Positions 19,882 to 30,301 of a stretch of DNA of 64,000 nucleotides are shown here, one piece after another. Source of the stretch: Rhodanobacter thiooxydans (GTDB lineage Bacteria > Pseudomonadota > Gammaproteobacteria > Xanthomonadales > Rhodanobacteraceae). Every line of letters starts with the position of its first letter. Positions within the stretch are counted from its first letter, which is position 1. A model generated the notes under the pieces. It searched no databases. It was given only the letters and a program-made list of their open reading frames with translations, and was not told the DNA's origin. The stretch spans positions 2,418,001 through 2,482,000 of the forward strand of contig NZ_CP088923.1 of the NCBI RefSeq assembly GCF_021545845.1. Reading direction: 5' to 3'. Made by a program: the position numbers and the translations under genes.

Positions 19882-20343
19882 CTAGATCAACAGGGAGCAG
19901 AACAACAGGGTGACCGGTGGCGGCGGCGCACGCAGCCGGTAGTAGCGCTCGGGAACGGAGGTCGCCGGCGTTGGCGGAACGACGAGCGGCAAGGCGGGCG
20001 GCAACATCGCAAACAAAGTGGGAGGCACGGTCATGGGCCGCGTGTCGCTGGGTACGGATGCCTGCGCCGCGCAGTGCTGGGCGCACAGAACGTGGTCGCT
20101 CGCCGCGTGTTGCATCTCCGGGCAGGTGCCGCGCATGGCGGCATCTCCTGCAACCATGCCCATCGCCATGACCGGCCCCATCAGGGTCGGCGGCATCGTG
20201 CAGGCGTACGCCGCCAAGGCCGTCTGCAGACCCAGCATGAACAGCGCACCGACCAGCAGCAGCCCGCGTGTCAGGCGGGCGCGACGAAGCTCACGCAATC
20301 GCCATGGGCGCGGTCTGCGTGGCATGAATCGGGTGCGTGCCAT
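19882..20343 (-). CDS. small Cys/Pro-rich membrane or exported protein
   Basis: The ATG at 20343, 10 bp after the cytochrome c stop, gives 153 residues; a longer upstream start is possible but overlaps the cytochrome gene. It has an Arg-rich start, one hydrophobic segment (LLLVGALFMLGLQTALAAYA) and Cys at CTMPP, GTCPEM and LCAQHCAAQ. Proteins of this shape (DUF2946-like) are frequent in copper clusters, but the family match is not certain. It is probably cotranscribed with the cytochrome c and cusCBAF. It may bind copper through its Cys and His residues. Confidence 0.5.
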   Translation of the reverse strand: MARTRFMPRRPRPWRLRELRRARLTRGLLLVGALFMLGLQTALAAYACTMPPTLMGPVMAMGMVAGDAAMRGTCPEMQHAASDHVLCAQHCAAQASVPSDTRPMTVPPTLFAMLPPALPLVVPPTPATSVPERYYRLRAPPPPVTLLFCSLLI

Positions 20344-20353
20344 GCGAAGTCCG

Positions 20354-21055
20354 TTACGGATGCGCGTGCCCGTCGCCGGTCGGCTTCGCACCGACCGAGC
20401 GGGCCGTTGCAGGCGTCGGTGCGGAAGTCGCATCCTGGCCGGACATGTCCATATCCTTCATGGCCGCCTCACCGTGGGCATGCGCGTCGCCGTCTTCGTG
20501 ACTGTGGGCGCCACCTTCATCCATGTCCATGTCCTCGTCCGGCGGCGCCTTGGCCACAATCGCCTTGTATTCGGCGGGCGTCATGCCAGGCAGTTTTTCA
20601 AGGAAGGCCACCATGCTCCAGATCGTCGGATCGTCGTGGCCCGCCTTGCCCCAGGCGGGCATCGCGCTCATCTTGATGCCGTGCTTGATCACCCAGAAGG
20701 CATCCTTCGGATCGACGTGCACCTTGGAGAGATTGGGCGGCTGCGGGTACATGCCGGTCCGCAACTCGGAGTCGTTCACCCCCGGCGAAAGGTGGCAGCC
20801 GGTGCACATCGCCGCGTACTGGCCGGCACCTTTCAGGATCAGTTGCGGATCGTCGAGGTTCGGCACGGTCAGATCGTCCGAACGCAAGTGGATCGAGCGG
20901 TCGCGTAGGGTTTGCAGCACGGTGAACACAGGCTTGGTGTGATGGTCGTCCGCGCCGATGTTGTACAGGCCGGAATAGACGAACGCGCCGGCGCCGATGG
21001 CCAACACGCCCAAGGTGACGGCGACCGTGATGACGTGCGCAGTGTGTTTTTTCAT
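20354..21055 (-). CDS. membrane-anchored c-type cytochrome
   Basis: The 233-residue protein has an N-terminal anchor (about 8-30), one haem site CTGCH (84-88), and a likely axial Met in KMSAMPAWG. It ends in an Asp/His/Met-rich tail (DEDMDMDEGGAHSHEDGDAHAHG) that could bind metal. Its place directly after copB and before the cus genes suggests electron transfer connected to Cu(I)/Cu(II) oxidation by CopA or protection of the respiratory chain. The role is inferred from context only. Confidence 0.82.
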   Translation of the reverse strand: MKKHTAHVITVAVTLGVLAIGAGAFVYSGLYNIGADDHHTKPVFTVLQTLRDRSIHLRSDDLTVPNLDDPQLILKGAGQYAAMCTGCHLSPGVNDSELRTGMYPQPPNLSKVHVDPKDAFWVIKHGIKMSAMPAWGKAGHDDPTIWSMVAFLEKLPGMTPAEYKAIVAKAPPDEDMDMDEGGAHSHEDGDAHAHGEAAMKDMDMSGQDATSAPTPATARSVGAKPTGDGHAHP

Positions 21056-21064
21056 GGGTGTCCC

Positions 21065-22324
21065 TCAGAACCAGATGCGGACGCCGGCCACGATCTGCCG
21101 GTCGAGTACGGGTTGATGATCCTGCCGCGCATAGTCGGCCGTGGTGCCGATGCGGCGAACCCAGTTCACGCCAATGTACGGCGCGAATTGACGATGGAAC
21201 TCGTAGCGCAGGCGCAGGCCGAACTGCACGTCGGATACGCCACTGCCGATGCGTCGTTGCGGATCGTCCTTGCCGTACAGATTGACCTCGGCCTCGGGCT
21301 GCAGGATCAATCGCTGGGTGAATAGCAGCTCGTATTCGGCCCGTAGGCGCGCGGCCGTGCGGCCGTTGGTGCCGACGTAGCCGGTCGCTTCCAGCTCGAA
21401 CCAGTACGGCGCCAGGCCTTGCACGCCGAACGCGGCCCACGTCCGCTTCGGACCTGCGCCTATGTCTTGGCGAGCACCCAGTTGGGTGCTCCAGTAGGTA
21501 GCGATGGCGTGGTTCCAGAACGCTTCCAGATCACCATCGTCGAGCTTGCCGCGACTGCGTTCGCCTTCCGTGCGGATCCACAGCTTGTTCTCGTCGTTAC
21601 CGTACCAGCCTTCGGCCTCCCAGACCTGGCCGTTCGCGTCACGGCCGTGGAACACTTCCAGTTGGTCGATCAGCAGCATGCCTTGCGATGCGTCGTCGAG
21701 CATGTGCATACCCAGCATGGGGCCGTAGCCGACGCCGTCGGAATAGTCCGGGCTGCGCGCGTTCGGTGGTGGACTGCCGCCTTGCATCGGGCCCATCGTC
21801 ATGCCGGGCATCGCGCCCATACCGGCCATGCCACCCTGTGCCTTTGGGGGCATCGCGCCGTGATCCATGCCGACCATGCCAGCGTGGTCCATCCCCTTCA
21901 TGCCCTCCGGACTCATGCCGGGCATCGAGGCGTGATCCATACCCGACATGTCACCGGTGGGTGCCGCCGACGAAGCCGGCTTGGCGGGCATCGGCATGCC
22001 CTGCATCGCACCGTGATCCATACCCTTCATGTCTTGCATGGTGTGGGAGGCTGGAGTTGGCTGTGCAGCGCGGAGTTTCTTCTTGGCTTTCTTGGCGGGC
22101 GCTTTCGTCGCGGGTTTCAGCGTGCTGCTCGCGGGAGCCGGCATGGTCATGCCGGGCATGCTGCCGTGATTCATGCCTGACATGGAACTCATATCCATCG
22201 GCGACGTGCTGCTGAACGCTGGTGCGCTCTGCGCGGTGGCCACCAATGGCAACGCCAGCAGGAGAGCGGCCAGTAACAGTGACCGATGTGCACGCAATGG
22301 GCGGATGCAACGGTTGATCGTCAT
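21065..22324 (-). CDS. copB: CopB/PcoB-like outer-membrane copper resistance protein
   Basis: A 419-residue protein: signal peptide, then about 150 residues of repeated MDHGxMxGM-type copper-binding motifs, then the conserved CopB beta-barrel domain beginning DYSDGVGYGPMLGMHML and ending with the aromatic VRIWF typical of outer-membrane proteins. CopB binds or sequesters copper at the outer membrane. Its ATG overlaps the copA stop by 4 bp. The Met-rich region is long for the family, implying many copper sites. Confidence 0.93.
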   Translation of the reverse strand: MTINRCIRPLRAHRSLLLAALLLALPLVATAQSAPAFSSTSPMDMSSMSGMNHGSMPGMTMPAPASSTLKPATKAPAKKAKKKLRAAQPTPASHTMQDMKGMDHGAMQGMPMPAKPASSAAPTGDMSGMDHASMPGMSPEGMKGMDHAGMVGMDHGAMPPKAQGGMAGMGAMPGMTMGPMQGGSPPPNARSPDYSDGVGYGPMLGMHMLDDASQGMLLIDQLEVFHGRDANGQVWEAEGWYGNDENKLWIRTEGERSRGKLDDGDLEAFWNHAIATYWSTQLGARQDIGAGPKRTWAAFGVQGLAPYWFELEATGYVGTNGRTAARLRAEYELLFTQRLILQPEAEVNLYGKDDPQRRIGSGVSDVQFGLRLRYEFHRQFAPYIGVNWVRRIGTTADYARQDHQPVLDRQIVAGVRIWF

Positions 22325-24090
22325 GACACCACCACCTCACGGAACATGCCCGCTTCCATGTGATACAGCATGTGGCAGTGGTAGGCCCAGCGGCCCAGGT
22401 TGTCCGCGCTCACGCCGTAGGCGATGCGCTGAGCTGGCTGCACGTTGATGGTGTGCTTGCGCACCTGGAACTGCCCGTCCGGGTTCTCCAGCTCGCTCCA
22501 CATACCGTGCAAGTGGATCGGGTGGTTCATCATGGTGTCGTTGACCAGCACCAGGCGTAGCCGCTCGCCGCTGCGGAAATGGACCGGCTTGGCGTCGGAG
22601 AACTTCACGCCGTCGAACGACCACATGTAGCGCTCCATGTTGCCGGTGAGGTGCAGCTCGATCTCGCGGCTCGGTTCGCGCGGGTCGATGGAGCCGCCAA
22701 TCGTGTGCAGGTCGGCATAGGTGAGCACGCGTCGGCCGTTGTCGCGCAGGCCGGTACCCGGGTCATCGAGGTTGGTGCGTGGCATGTCCACGTGCATGTC
22801 GACGCCCGGGTTGTGGTATTCGGTGCGGGCGTGATGCACCACCGGTGCGGCAGCTGTTGCCATGCCGCTCATGTCCATGCCGGGCATATCCTGCATCCCG
22901 GCCATGCCCGCCATCCCGGACATGCCGCCGTGTCCGCCGCCCTGGGCCATCGCCCCCATCATGTCCACCATGCTCACAGGCATGCGCGGATCCATCGCCG
23001 GCACCACCGCCTGCATGCCGGGCCTTGGCGCCAGCGTGCCGCACGCGTAACCGGTGCGGTCGATGGACTGGGCGAAGATCGTGAACGCCCGGTCTTCCTG
23101 CGGCTCGACGATCACGTCGTAGGTTTCGGCCACCGAAATGCGGAACTCGTCGACCGGCACCGGTGCCACATCTTGGCCGTCGGCGGAGATCACCGTCAGC
23201 TTCAGGCCCGGAATGCGCACGTCGAAGATCGTCATCGACGAACCGTTGATGAAGCGCAGCCGGACCTTCTCGCCGGGCTTGAACAGACCGGTCCAGTTGC
23301 CGGCCGGGGCGGCGCCGTTCATCAGGTAGGTATAGGTGTAGCCTGAGACGTCGCTGAGATCGGTGGAGTTCATGCGCATCTGATTCCACATCTTGCGTTC
23401 GGCCAGCGCCTGTCGCAGACCCTGTTCACGCACGTCGCGGAAGAACTCGGGCGCGGTGGGTTGCGCGAAGTTGTAGTAATCGCTCTGGCGTTTCAGCGTG
23501 GCGAGGATGTGCTCGGGGTTCTGATCCGTCCAGTCGTTGAGCATCACCACGTAATCGCGCGCGGTGGGGTGTCGCTCCGACCCGGCCGGATCGATCACCA
23601 GCGAGCCGTACAGTCCGGTCTGTTCCTGGAATCCCGAGTGCGAGTGGTACCAGTAGGTGCCGCTCTGGCGCACCGGGAAACGGTAGGTGAAGGTTTCGCC
23701 CGGCGCGATGCCGGGGAAGCTGATGCCCGGCACGCCATCCTCCTGGAACGGCAAGATGATGCCGTGCCAGTGGATCGACGTGGGCACGCGCAAACGATTG
23801 GTGACGCGCAGCGTGACCGTGGTGCCTTCCTTCCAGCGCAGGGTTGGCCCAGGGACGCTGCCATTGACGGTGGTGGCCAAGCGCGGGCGCCCGGTGTAGT
23901 TCACCGGCGTTTCGGCGATGTCGAGCGCAAAGTCGGTGCCGCTGAGGATGGCAGGTTGCCCCGCAGTGTTCAGCGCCCAGGCTTTTGACGGGCGCAGCAG
24001 ACCGAGGGCAGCGACGGTGCCGCCGAAGGCGACACCCTGGACGAAACGACGCCGCGACCAGTCCATCGCGGACGGGGGAAGGATTTTCAT
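22321..24090 (-). CDS. copA: CopA/PcoA-like periplasmic multicopper oxidase
   Basis: The start is the ATG at 24090 with a GGAGAGG ribosome site; the longer upstream start adds non-conserved sequence. The 589-residue protein has a Tat signal (SRRRFVQG at 12-19), HWHG (107-110), HSH (149-151), a Met-rich insertion (MAGMAGMQDMPGMDMSGM), and the C-terminal copper ligands H523, H526, H528 and the HCH at 571-573 with H577 and M582. All trinuclear and type-1 ligands are therefore present. It oxidises Cu(I) to the less toxic Cu(II) in the periplasm. It is coupled to copB. Confidence 0.95.
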   Translation of the reverse strand: MKILPPSAMDWSRRRFVQGVAFGGTVAALGLLRPSKAWALNTAGQPAILSGTDFALDIAETPVNYTGRPRLATTVNGSVPGPTLRWKEGTTVTLRVTNRLRVPTSIHWHGIILPFQEDGVPGISFPGIAPGETFTYRFPVRQSGTYWYHSHSGFQEQTGLYGSLVIDPAGSERHPTARDYVVMLNDWTDQNPEHILATLKRQSDYYNFAQPTAPEFFRDVREQGLRQALAERKMWNQMRMNSTDLSDVSGYTYTYLMNGAAPAGNWTGLFKPGEKVRLRFINGSSMTIFDVRIPGLKLTVISADGQDVAPVPVDEFRISVAETYDVIVEPQEDRAFTIFAQSIDRTGYACGTLAPRPGMQAVVPAMDPRMPVSMVDMMGAMAQGGGHGGMSGMAGMAGMQDMPGMDMSGMATAAAPVVHHARTEYHNPGVDMHVDMPRTNLDDPGTGLRDNGRRVLTYADLHTIGGSIDPREPSREIELHLTGNMERYMWSFDGVKFSDAKPVHFRSGERLRLVLVNDTMMNHPIHLHGMWSELENPDGQFQVRKHTINVQPAQRIAYGVSADNLGRWAYHCHMLYHMEAGMFREVVVS

Positions 24091-24200
24091 GGGCCTCTCC
24101 AAGGCAGGCGGCATCCTCGTGGCGATGCCGATCACAGCCGATGGCTACGAGGGTCGACACGCGACCGTCGTGAGCCATGCTCATCGAAACGATGGGAGAG

Positions 24201-24611
24201 TCAGACCGCCGGCGGTCGGAGCGGTGGCGCGTTCGTCCCCGAAGGGGCCGTTATGCCTGAGGGCATCGCGTAGGTTGCCGTCAATGCCATCGAAGCCGGC
24301 ATCAATGCCGCCCTCGACAGAAGCGCCGTGGCACACATCGCGGCACAGGCGCACTGGCCAACCGCACCGTTGCAGCAGTCCGCCGAGTGATGGCAGCAGG
24401 AATCAGCGGCTGTGGACGTGGCCGCGTGATGGCAATGCATGCCGTGTGCTGCGGCCGCGGCGACCATCGTATGCTCGGCCTGAGCATGCGATGCCATCGG
24501 CATGCTCATGGGAGCGGCTGCCACGGATTGGATCACGAGCATCAGCCACGCCAACACGCTCATCGCCCGGAGGCGACGAGAACGCGCAAGCTGACGCAAC
24601 GAGAATCTCAT
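24201..24611 (-). CDS. copL: CopL-like Cys/His-rich leader protein
   Basis: The 136-residue exported protein has a signal segment (MSVLAWLMLVIQSVAAA) and dense His/Cys motifs: HGMHCHHA, SCCHHSADCC and QCACAAMC. It lies 110 bp upstream of copA, as copL does in Xanthomonas copLAB, where it is needed for copper-induced expression and binds copper. Size and composition fit. A near-perfect 14-bp palindrome sits 2 bp before its start codon. Confidence 0.75.
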   Translation of the reverse strand: MRFSLRQLARSRRLRAMSVLAWLMLVIQSVAAAPMSMPMASHAQAEHTMVAAAAAHGMHCHHAATSTAADSCCHHSADCCNGAVGQCACAAMCATALLSRAALMPASMALTATYAMPSGITAPSGTNAPPLRPPAV

Positions 24612-24612
24612 A

Positions 24613-24626
24613 GAGTGAGCTTACTC
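24613..24626. promoter_or_regulatory. palindrome at the copL translation start
   Basis: GAGTGAGCTTACTC is a 14-bp inverted repeat with one mismatched pair, ending 2 bp upstream of the copL ATG where a ribosome site should be. It could be an operator or a structure that limits copL translation. Confidence 0.4.
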
Positions 24627-24670
24627 GGGCGATCTGGCCCTCTCAACTCTGGAGGTGGGTTCAAGGGGAT

Positions 24671-25000
24671 TCACGGCTTGCTGAAACCCATATGCAAGGT
24701 GATTTTGTCGCCGGCTTTCAGGCCGGCCATGGCGGACGGTGGGAAATGCACCTTCAGGGTCATGCCTTCGGTCGTCACCTCGACCACACCGGTCTTCGCA
24801 TCCGCTGCCGTCACGGTCGCCGGCATCATGTGCATGCCCATCATGTTGTGGTGCATACCCTTCATGTCCGAGTGCATCGCACCCATCTTGTCCATGCCGC
24901 TCGTGGGCGTGCTGTCCTGGGCCAAGGCGACACCACTGAGGGCCGATGCGAGCGCCAAGGCGCCAAGCATCGAAAGTAATGATTTGCGTGAAATGGTCAT
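24671..25000 (-). CDS. small Met/His-rich periplasmic protein of the copper cluster
   Basis: The start is the ATG at 25000 (MTISRKSLLSMLG), which opens a signal peptide ending VALAQ; an upstream in-frame extension lacks signal features. The 109-residue product has a Met/His stretch (MDKMGAMHSDMKGMHHNMMGMHMM) and a C-terminal beta-rich domain (TLKVHFPPSAMAGLKAGDKITLHM) that resembles CusF-type OB folds in layout. It is probably a periplasmic copper binder. It is the first gene of the copper block, followed by copL. Confidence 0.65.
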   Translation of the reverse strand: MTISRKSLLSMLGALALASALSGVALAQDSTPTSGMDKMGAMHSDMKGMHHNMMGMHMMPATVTAADAKTGVVEVTTEGMTLKVHFPPSAMAGLKAGDKITLHMGFSKP

Positions 25001-25111
25001 ATAGCCGTCCCAACGATGCGTTGCCAGACGCAACAGTGGGAGCGTGCGCCCAATCGTGTGTACGGACGTTGAAATTCTGGCCGATGATCCACTTTGCTGC
25101 AGGCCATGGGG

Positions 25112-25420
25112 TTACACCTTCAAATAATCCTCGCAGGCCACGATCAGTTCGCGTATCTCGGACTCGGTGGCGTCAGGTCGTGCCCGAAGGATGGTGCACA
25201 GTTGCGCAATCTGATCGTTATTCGGGATCAACTCCGACGGACTTTCCCACATCCAGTCGATCACGATCGGCAGGAGCTGGGTGGCCGGCAATGTCGCCAC
25301 CTCCTGGCGGGTGGGTACGTACATACCCATCCAAAAAACCGGGCTATCCAAACCATGGCTTTCCCGGGCAGCCTGGAATGCGCTCGCCGGCATGCCAAAG
25401 CGATCGTCGGGGTCAGTCAT
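25112..25420 (-). CDS. small protein coupled to tnpS, unknown function
   Basis: An ATG at 25420 overlaps the tnpS stop by 4 bp and gives 102 residues (MTDPDDRFGMPASAFQAARE ...). The longer upstream frame lies inside tnpS and is discarded. No membrane segment or signal is visible. The C-terminal half is acidic and helical (RARPDATESEIRELIVACEDYLKV). I do not recognise the family. Coupling to the recombinase suggests a transposon function rather than metal cargo. Confidence 0.6.
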   Translation of the reverse strand: MTDPDDRFGMPASAFQAARESHGLDSPVFWMGMYVPTRQEVATLPATQLLPIVIDWMWESPSELIPNNDQIAQLCTILRARPDATESEIRELIVACEDYLKV

Positions 25421-26580
25421 GGCACATCTCCGTGAGGCACCGAGGTCGCGATGCGTGGTTTGGTGGTACTGGCATGGCGCGCATCTTCTTCCGCATGAAC
25501 GTAGATCGACGTCGTGCCAATGGAACTGTGGCGGAGGTTCTGCTGAATGTGATGGATGGGTGTGCCGTCCTCGGCCTGGTGCGTGGCGGCCGTATGCCGC
25601 AACCAATGCGTCGATGCGCGGCGCACTCGTGTGGCCTTGACCTCATCCTGCCGCTGCAGTGTCTCGGCCACGCGTCGGAAGGTGTCCTTGACGACCTGAT
25701 AGACCGCCGTGGGCGTCAGCGGGGACGGACGTCCGGCGATGCCCAGAATGGCCGGGATGTTGCCGTCGCCCGAAGGCAACGCGGGCAGTCCGTGGAAGCG
25801 CCGATAGCGTGCGAAGTCGTCCATGAGGCCATCGCCCAGGGGAATGGTGCCTTCGACGCCACCTTTCCCCACGGTATGCAGCCACCACCGTCCCCGAAGA
25901 TGTTGGAAATCACCTTCGCCGGCGGCCGCCGCTTCGGCAGCCCGCAGCGCAGTCTCATAGAGAAAACGAAGCACCCAGCGAGCGCGTTCGTGGCGTTGCC
26001 GTTCCCGCGCTGTGTCCTGGGGCCAATCGTCGACGACGCGCAGCACCTCTTCCCAGAGAGCACGGTCCAGATAGCGTTCGATCGTGCGTCGGGTGCCGCG
26101 GCGCGCCCGTCGTCGCTGCAGCACAAACGGGCTGCCGGCGAGATAGCCGGCGCGCACGAGGTAGTTGAACAGTCCGGCGAGGATGCCCAGCGCCTGGCGG
26201 CGACTGCGCTCGGCCAACGGCCCGACGAACAGTCGTCGATGCTCACCCCGGCGGGCGAGACCGGCATCGCACCAGGTCGCCGGTGGCTGGGCGAGAAACG
26301 CCTCATACGCGATCACATCCTCGCGGGTGAGACTGGACACCGGTTTGCCACGCACTTGCGTGGCCCAGAGCAGCAGCCGCTCGGCCTCTTTGCGGTAGCT
26401 GCGGAAGGTATGCGGCGAGTCGTGATATTCCGCCAGCCACAGGCCGATGGCGGCCACGTCGTCGTTGGCGGCGATCTGCCGCGCCACGCTGGCCGGGGCT
26501 CGGTTGCTTCCGTTACCTCCCGACAGGGCGGGCGGCAAGGTGAGGGGCCACGTCATAAGGCTCAACAAGGGCTCAGTCAT
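25417..26580 (-). CDS. tnpS: tyrosine recombinase TnpS (cointegrate resolution)
   Basis: A 387-residue protein with an N-terminal SAM-like core-binding domain (about 40-150) and a catalytic domain with R213 (TALRAAE), K239, the H325-x-x-R328 box (HWLRHT), H351 and the nucleophile Y360 (SIYVHAEED). All tyrosine-recombinase catalytic residues are therefore present. In Tn4651-type elements TnpS resolves cointegrates at rst together with TnpT, whose gene is divergent. That exact arrangement is found here. The 102-residue gene downstream overlaps its stop. Confidence 0.9.
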   Translation of the reverse strand: MTEPLLSLMTWPLTLPPALSGGNGSNRAPASVARQIAANDDVAAIGLWLAEYHDSPHTFRSYRKEAERLLLWATQVRGKPVSSLTREDVIAYEAFLAQPPATWCDAGLARRGEHRRLFVGPLAERSRRQALGILAGLFNYLVRAGYLAGSPFVLQRRRARRGTRRTIERYLDRALWEEVLRVVDDWPQDTARERQRHERARWVLRFLYETALRAAEAAAAGEGDFQHLRGRWWLHTVGKGGVEGTIPLGDGLMDDFARYRRFHGLPALPSGDGNIPAILGIAGRPSPLTPTAVYQVVKDTFRRVAETLQRQDEVKATRVRRASTHWLRHTAATHQAEDGTPIHHIQQNLRHSSIGTTSIYVHAEEDARHASTTKPRIATSVPHGDVP

Positions 26581-26747
26581 GCTTTCCGATGTCCGACACC
26601 ACGGGAAACGCAGCGTACTGCCAAAAGACTTTCGATTATGGGAGTTATCGTAAATTTCCTGAATGTATAGTTATATATATAACGTAATACTGTGATATAC
26701 ATTGTTTGAATTTTCCAAAAACGACCCGCCGAGTGACTGGAGCCGCC
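26581..26747. promoter_or_regulatory. rst-like resolution site and divergent tnpS/tnpT promoter region
   Basis: The 167 bp between the divergent genes are strikingly AT-rich compared with the surroundings. They hold a perfect 14-bp palindrome GTTATATATATAAC at 26670-26683, framed by an 8-bp perfect inverted repeat AATGTATA (26662-26669) and TATACATT (26696-26703). In Tn4651 the recombination core and both promoters lie between tnpS and tnpT, so this is the expected crossover site. Confidence 0.75.
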
Positions 26748-27731
26748 ATGAGCCGTGTCAGTGACACCCGCCAACGTACCCGCGAAGCCGCCGCTGCCCT
26801 GGTCGCAGACGGCAGACGCCCCCACGAGCTCACTGTCGACCTGATCTATGCCACCATCCAGCAAGGCAGCCGGACCACCATCAACGATGAGTTGAAATTG
26901 TGGAAGGATGAGCGCGCCAAGGCCGACGCCCTCGGCGCCGATCTACCGCCGGCGATCGCCGATGCCATGCGCGCACTCTGGGTGGCAGCCGTGGAACAGG
27001 GGGAGCATGCCTTCAACGAGCACCGCCAAGCGCTGGAATCCGATCTGGAAGCACAGAAGCGTGCGTACGATGCCGTTGTCGTCGAACGAGATGCGGCGCA
27101 GGCCTCGGTTCACCAACTGCAGCACGAGGTCAGTCAACTTCGCGAACAGAGCATTGAGATCCAGCAGCAGCTCGCCCGAGAAATCGAGGCCAAGCGTGAC
27201 GCCCTTGCCCGGGTTCAGTCATTGCAGCACGAGGTGGCGACCGTTCGCGCCGACATGGCCCAGCAACTGGACACCGCGCGGCAGGTTCACGACCGGTTGA
27301 CCACCGACTTCCAGGCAACGATAGCCGCCCGCGATGCCGCCTTTCAGGCGGAGCGGGACAAGGCCAACGAACGCATGGAGGCTGCCCAGGCGCGCATGCT
27401 GCAGGAAACCGATGCCGCGCGTGAAGGACAGCGGCACGCCGAGCAGCAATTGGCCAAACTGCGGCAACGCAGTGAAGACCAGCAGGCCAATCTCACCGAA
27501 TTGCGCCTGGACATGGCGCATCTTCGTCGGGAATTGACGGAGGGCGAAGCGCGCTTAGCAGCGATGGCCACCATCACGGGAGAGCGCGACCAGCTTGCCT
27601 TGGCGCTGGCTGACGCACGGGGACAGGTCAGTGGCTTGACGGCTGCACTTCAATCAGCGGAAGCCCGCGCAGTGGCCGCAGAGAACCAGATGACCGTGGC
27701 TCACAAACGCCGTCCATCCAAGCAAAAATGA
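26748..27731 (+). CDS. tnpT: TnpT cointegrate resolution protein (KfrA-like DNA-binding, coiled coil)
   Basis: The ATG at 26748, with a GGAG shortly upstream, gives 327 residues; an upstream TTG start is less likely. Residues 1-80 form a KfrA_N-type DNA-binding domain (RTREAAAALVADGRRPHELTVDLIYATIQQG). About 100-310 is a long Ala/Glu/Gln/Arg-rich coiled coil. TnpT binds rst and stimulates TnpS-mediated resolution. It is the last gene before the terminal repeat. Confidence 0.88.
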   Translation: MSRVSDTRQRTREAAAALVADGRRPHELTVDLIYATIQQGSRTTINDELKLWKDERAKADALGADLPPAIADAMRALWVAAVEQGEHAFNEHRQALESDLEAQKRAYDAVVVERDAAQASVHQLQHEVSQLREQSIEIQQQLAREIEAKRDALARVQSLQHEVATVRADMAQQLDTARQVHDRLTTDFQATIAARDAAFQAERDKANERMEAAQARMLQETDAAREGQRHAEQQLAKLRQRSEDQQANLTELRLDMAHLRRELTEGEARLAAMATITGERDQLALALADARGQVSGLTAALQSAEARAVAAENQMTVAHKRRPSKQK

Positions 27732-27777
27732 GAGCTGCGTTGATACGAAATACTATGATCTGTAAAGACTTTTCGTG

Positions 27778-27815
27778 CTTATCCCGGTTTTCCGTTCCGT
27801 TGCTCCCCAAACCCC
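27778..27815 (-). repeat. 38-bp terminal inverted repeat of the Tn4651-type transposon
   Basis: Read inward on the minus strand the sequence begins GGGGTTTGGGGAGCAACGGA, contains ACGGAAAA and ends GGATAAG, matching the Tn3-family pattern GGGG...ACGGAAAA...TAAG and the usual length of 38 bp. It starts 46 bp after tnpT. The outer edge at 27815 coincides with the abrupt start of SNF2 helicase coding sequence. The first 5 bases outside, AATTT at 27816-27820, are the expected target duplication. Confidence 0.85.
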
Positions 27816-30294
<2,479 letters not shown>

Positions 30295-30301
30295 GCGGCC
30301 A

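Larger units (their letters stand above)
1..27815. mobile_element. Tn4651-type Tn3-family transposon carrying metal resistance (left end outside window)
   Basis: A Tn3-family transposase gene lies at the left. A divergent tyrosine-recombinase/coiled-coil pair (tnpS/tnpT) lies at the right, followed within 50 bp by a Tn3-type terminal inverted repeat. Known Tn4651-class elements place tnpA and tnpST at opposite ends with cargo between, which is the layout here. The cargo is Fe, divalent-metal and Cu handling genes. Outside the repeat the sequence changes abruptly to the interior of a SNF2 helicase gene. About 190 codons of tnpA plus the left repeat should lie just left of position 1, giving an element of roughly 28-29 kb by inference. 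Confidence 0.82.

Noticed and set aside
24946..26670. 574-codon plus-strand frame opposite tnpS
   Set aside because: The minus strand has the complete set of tyrosine recombinase residues; this frame has none.
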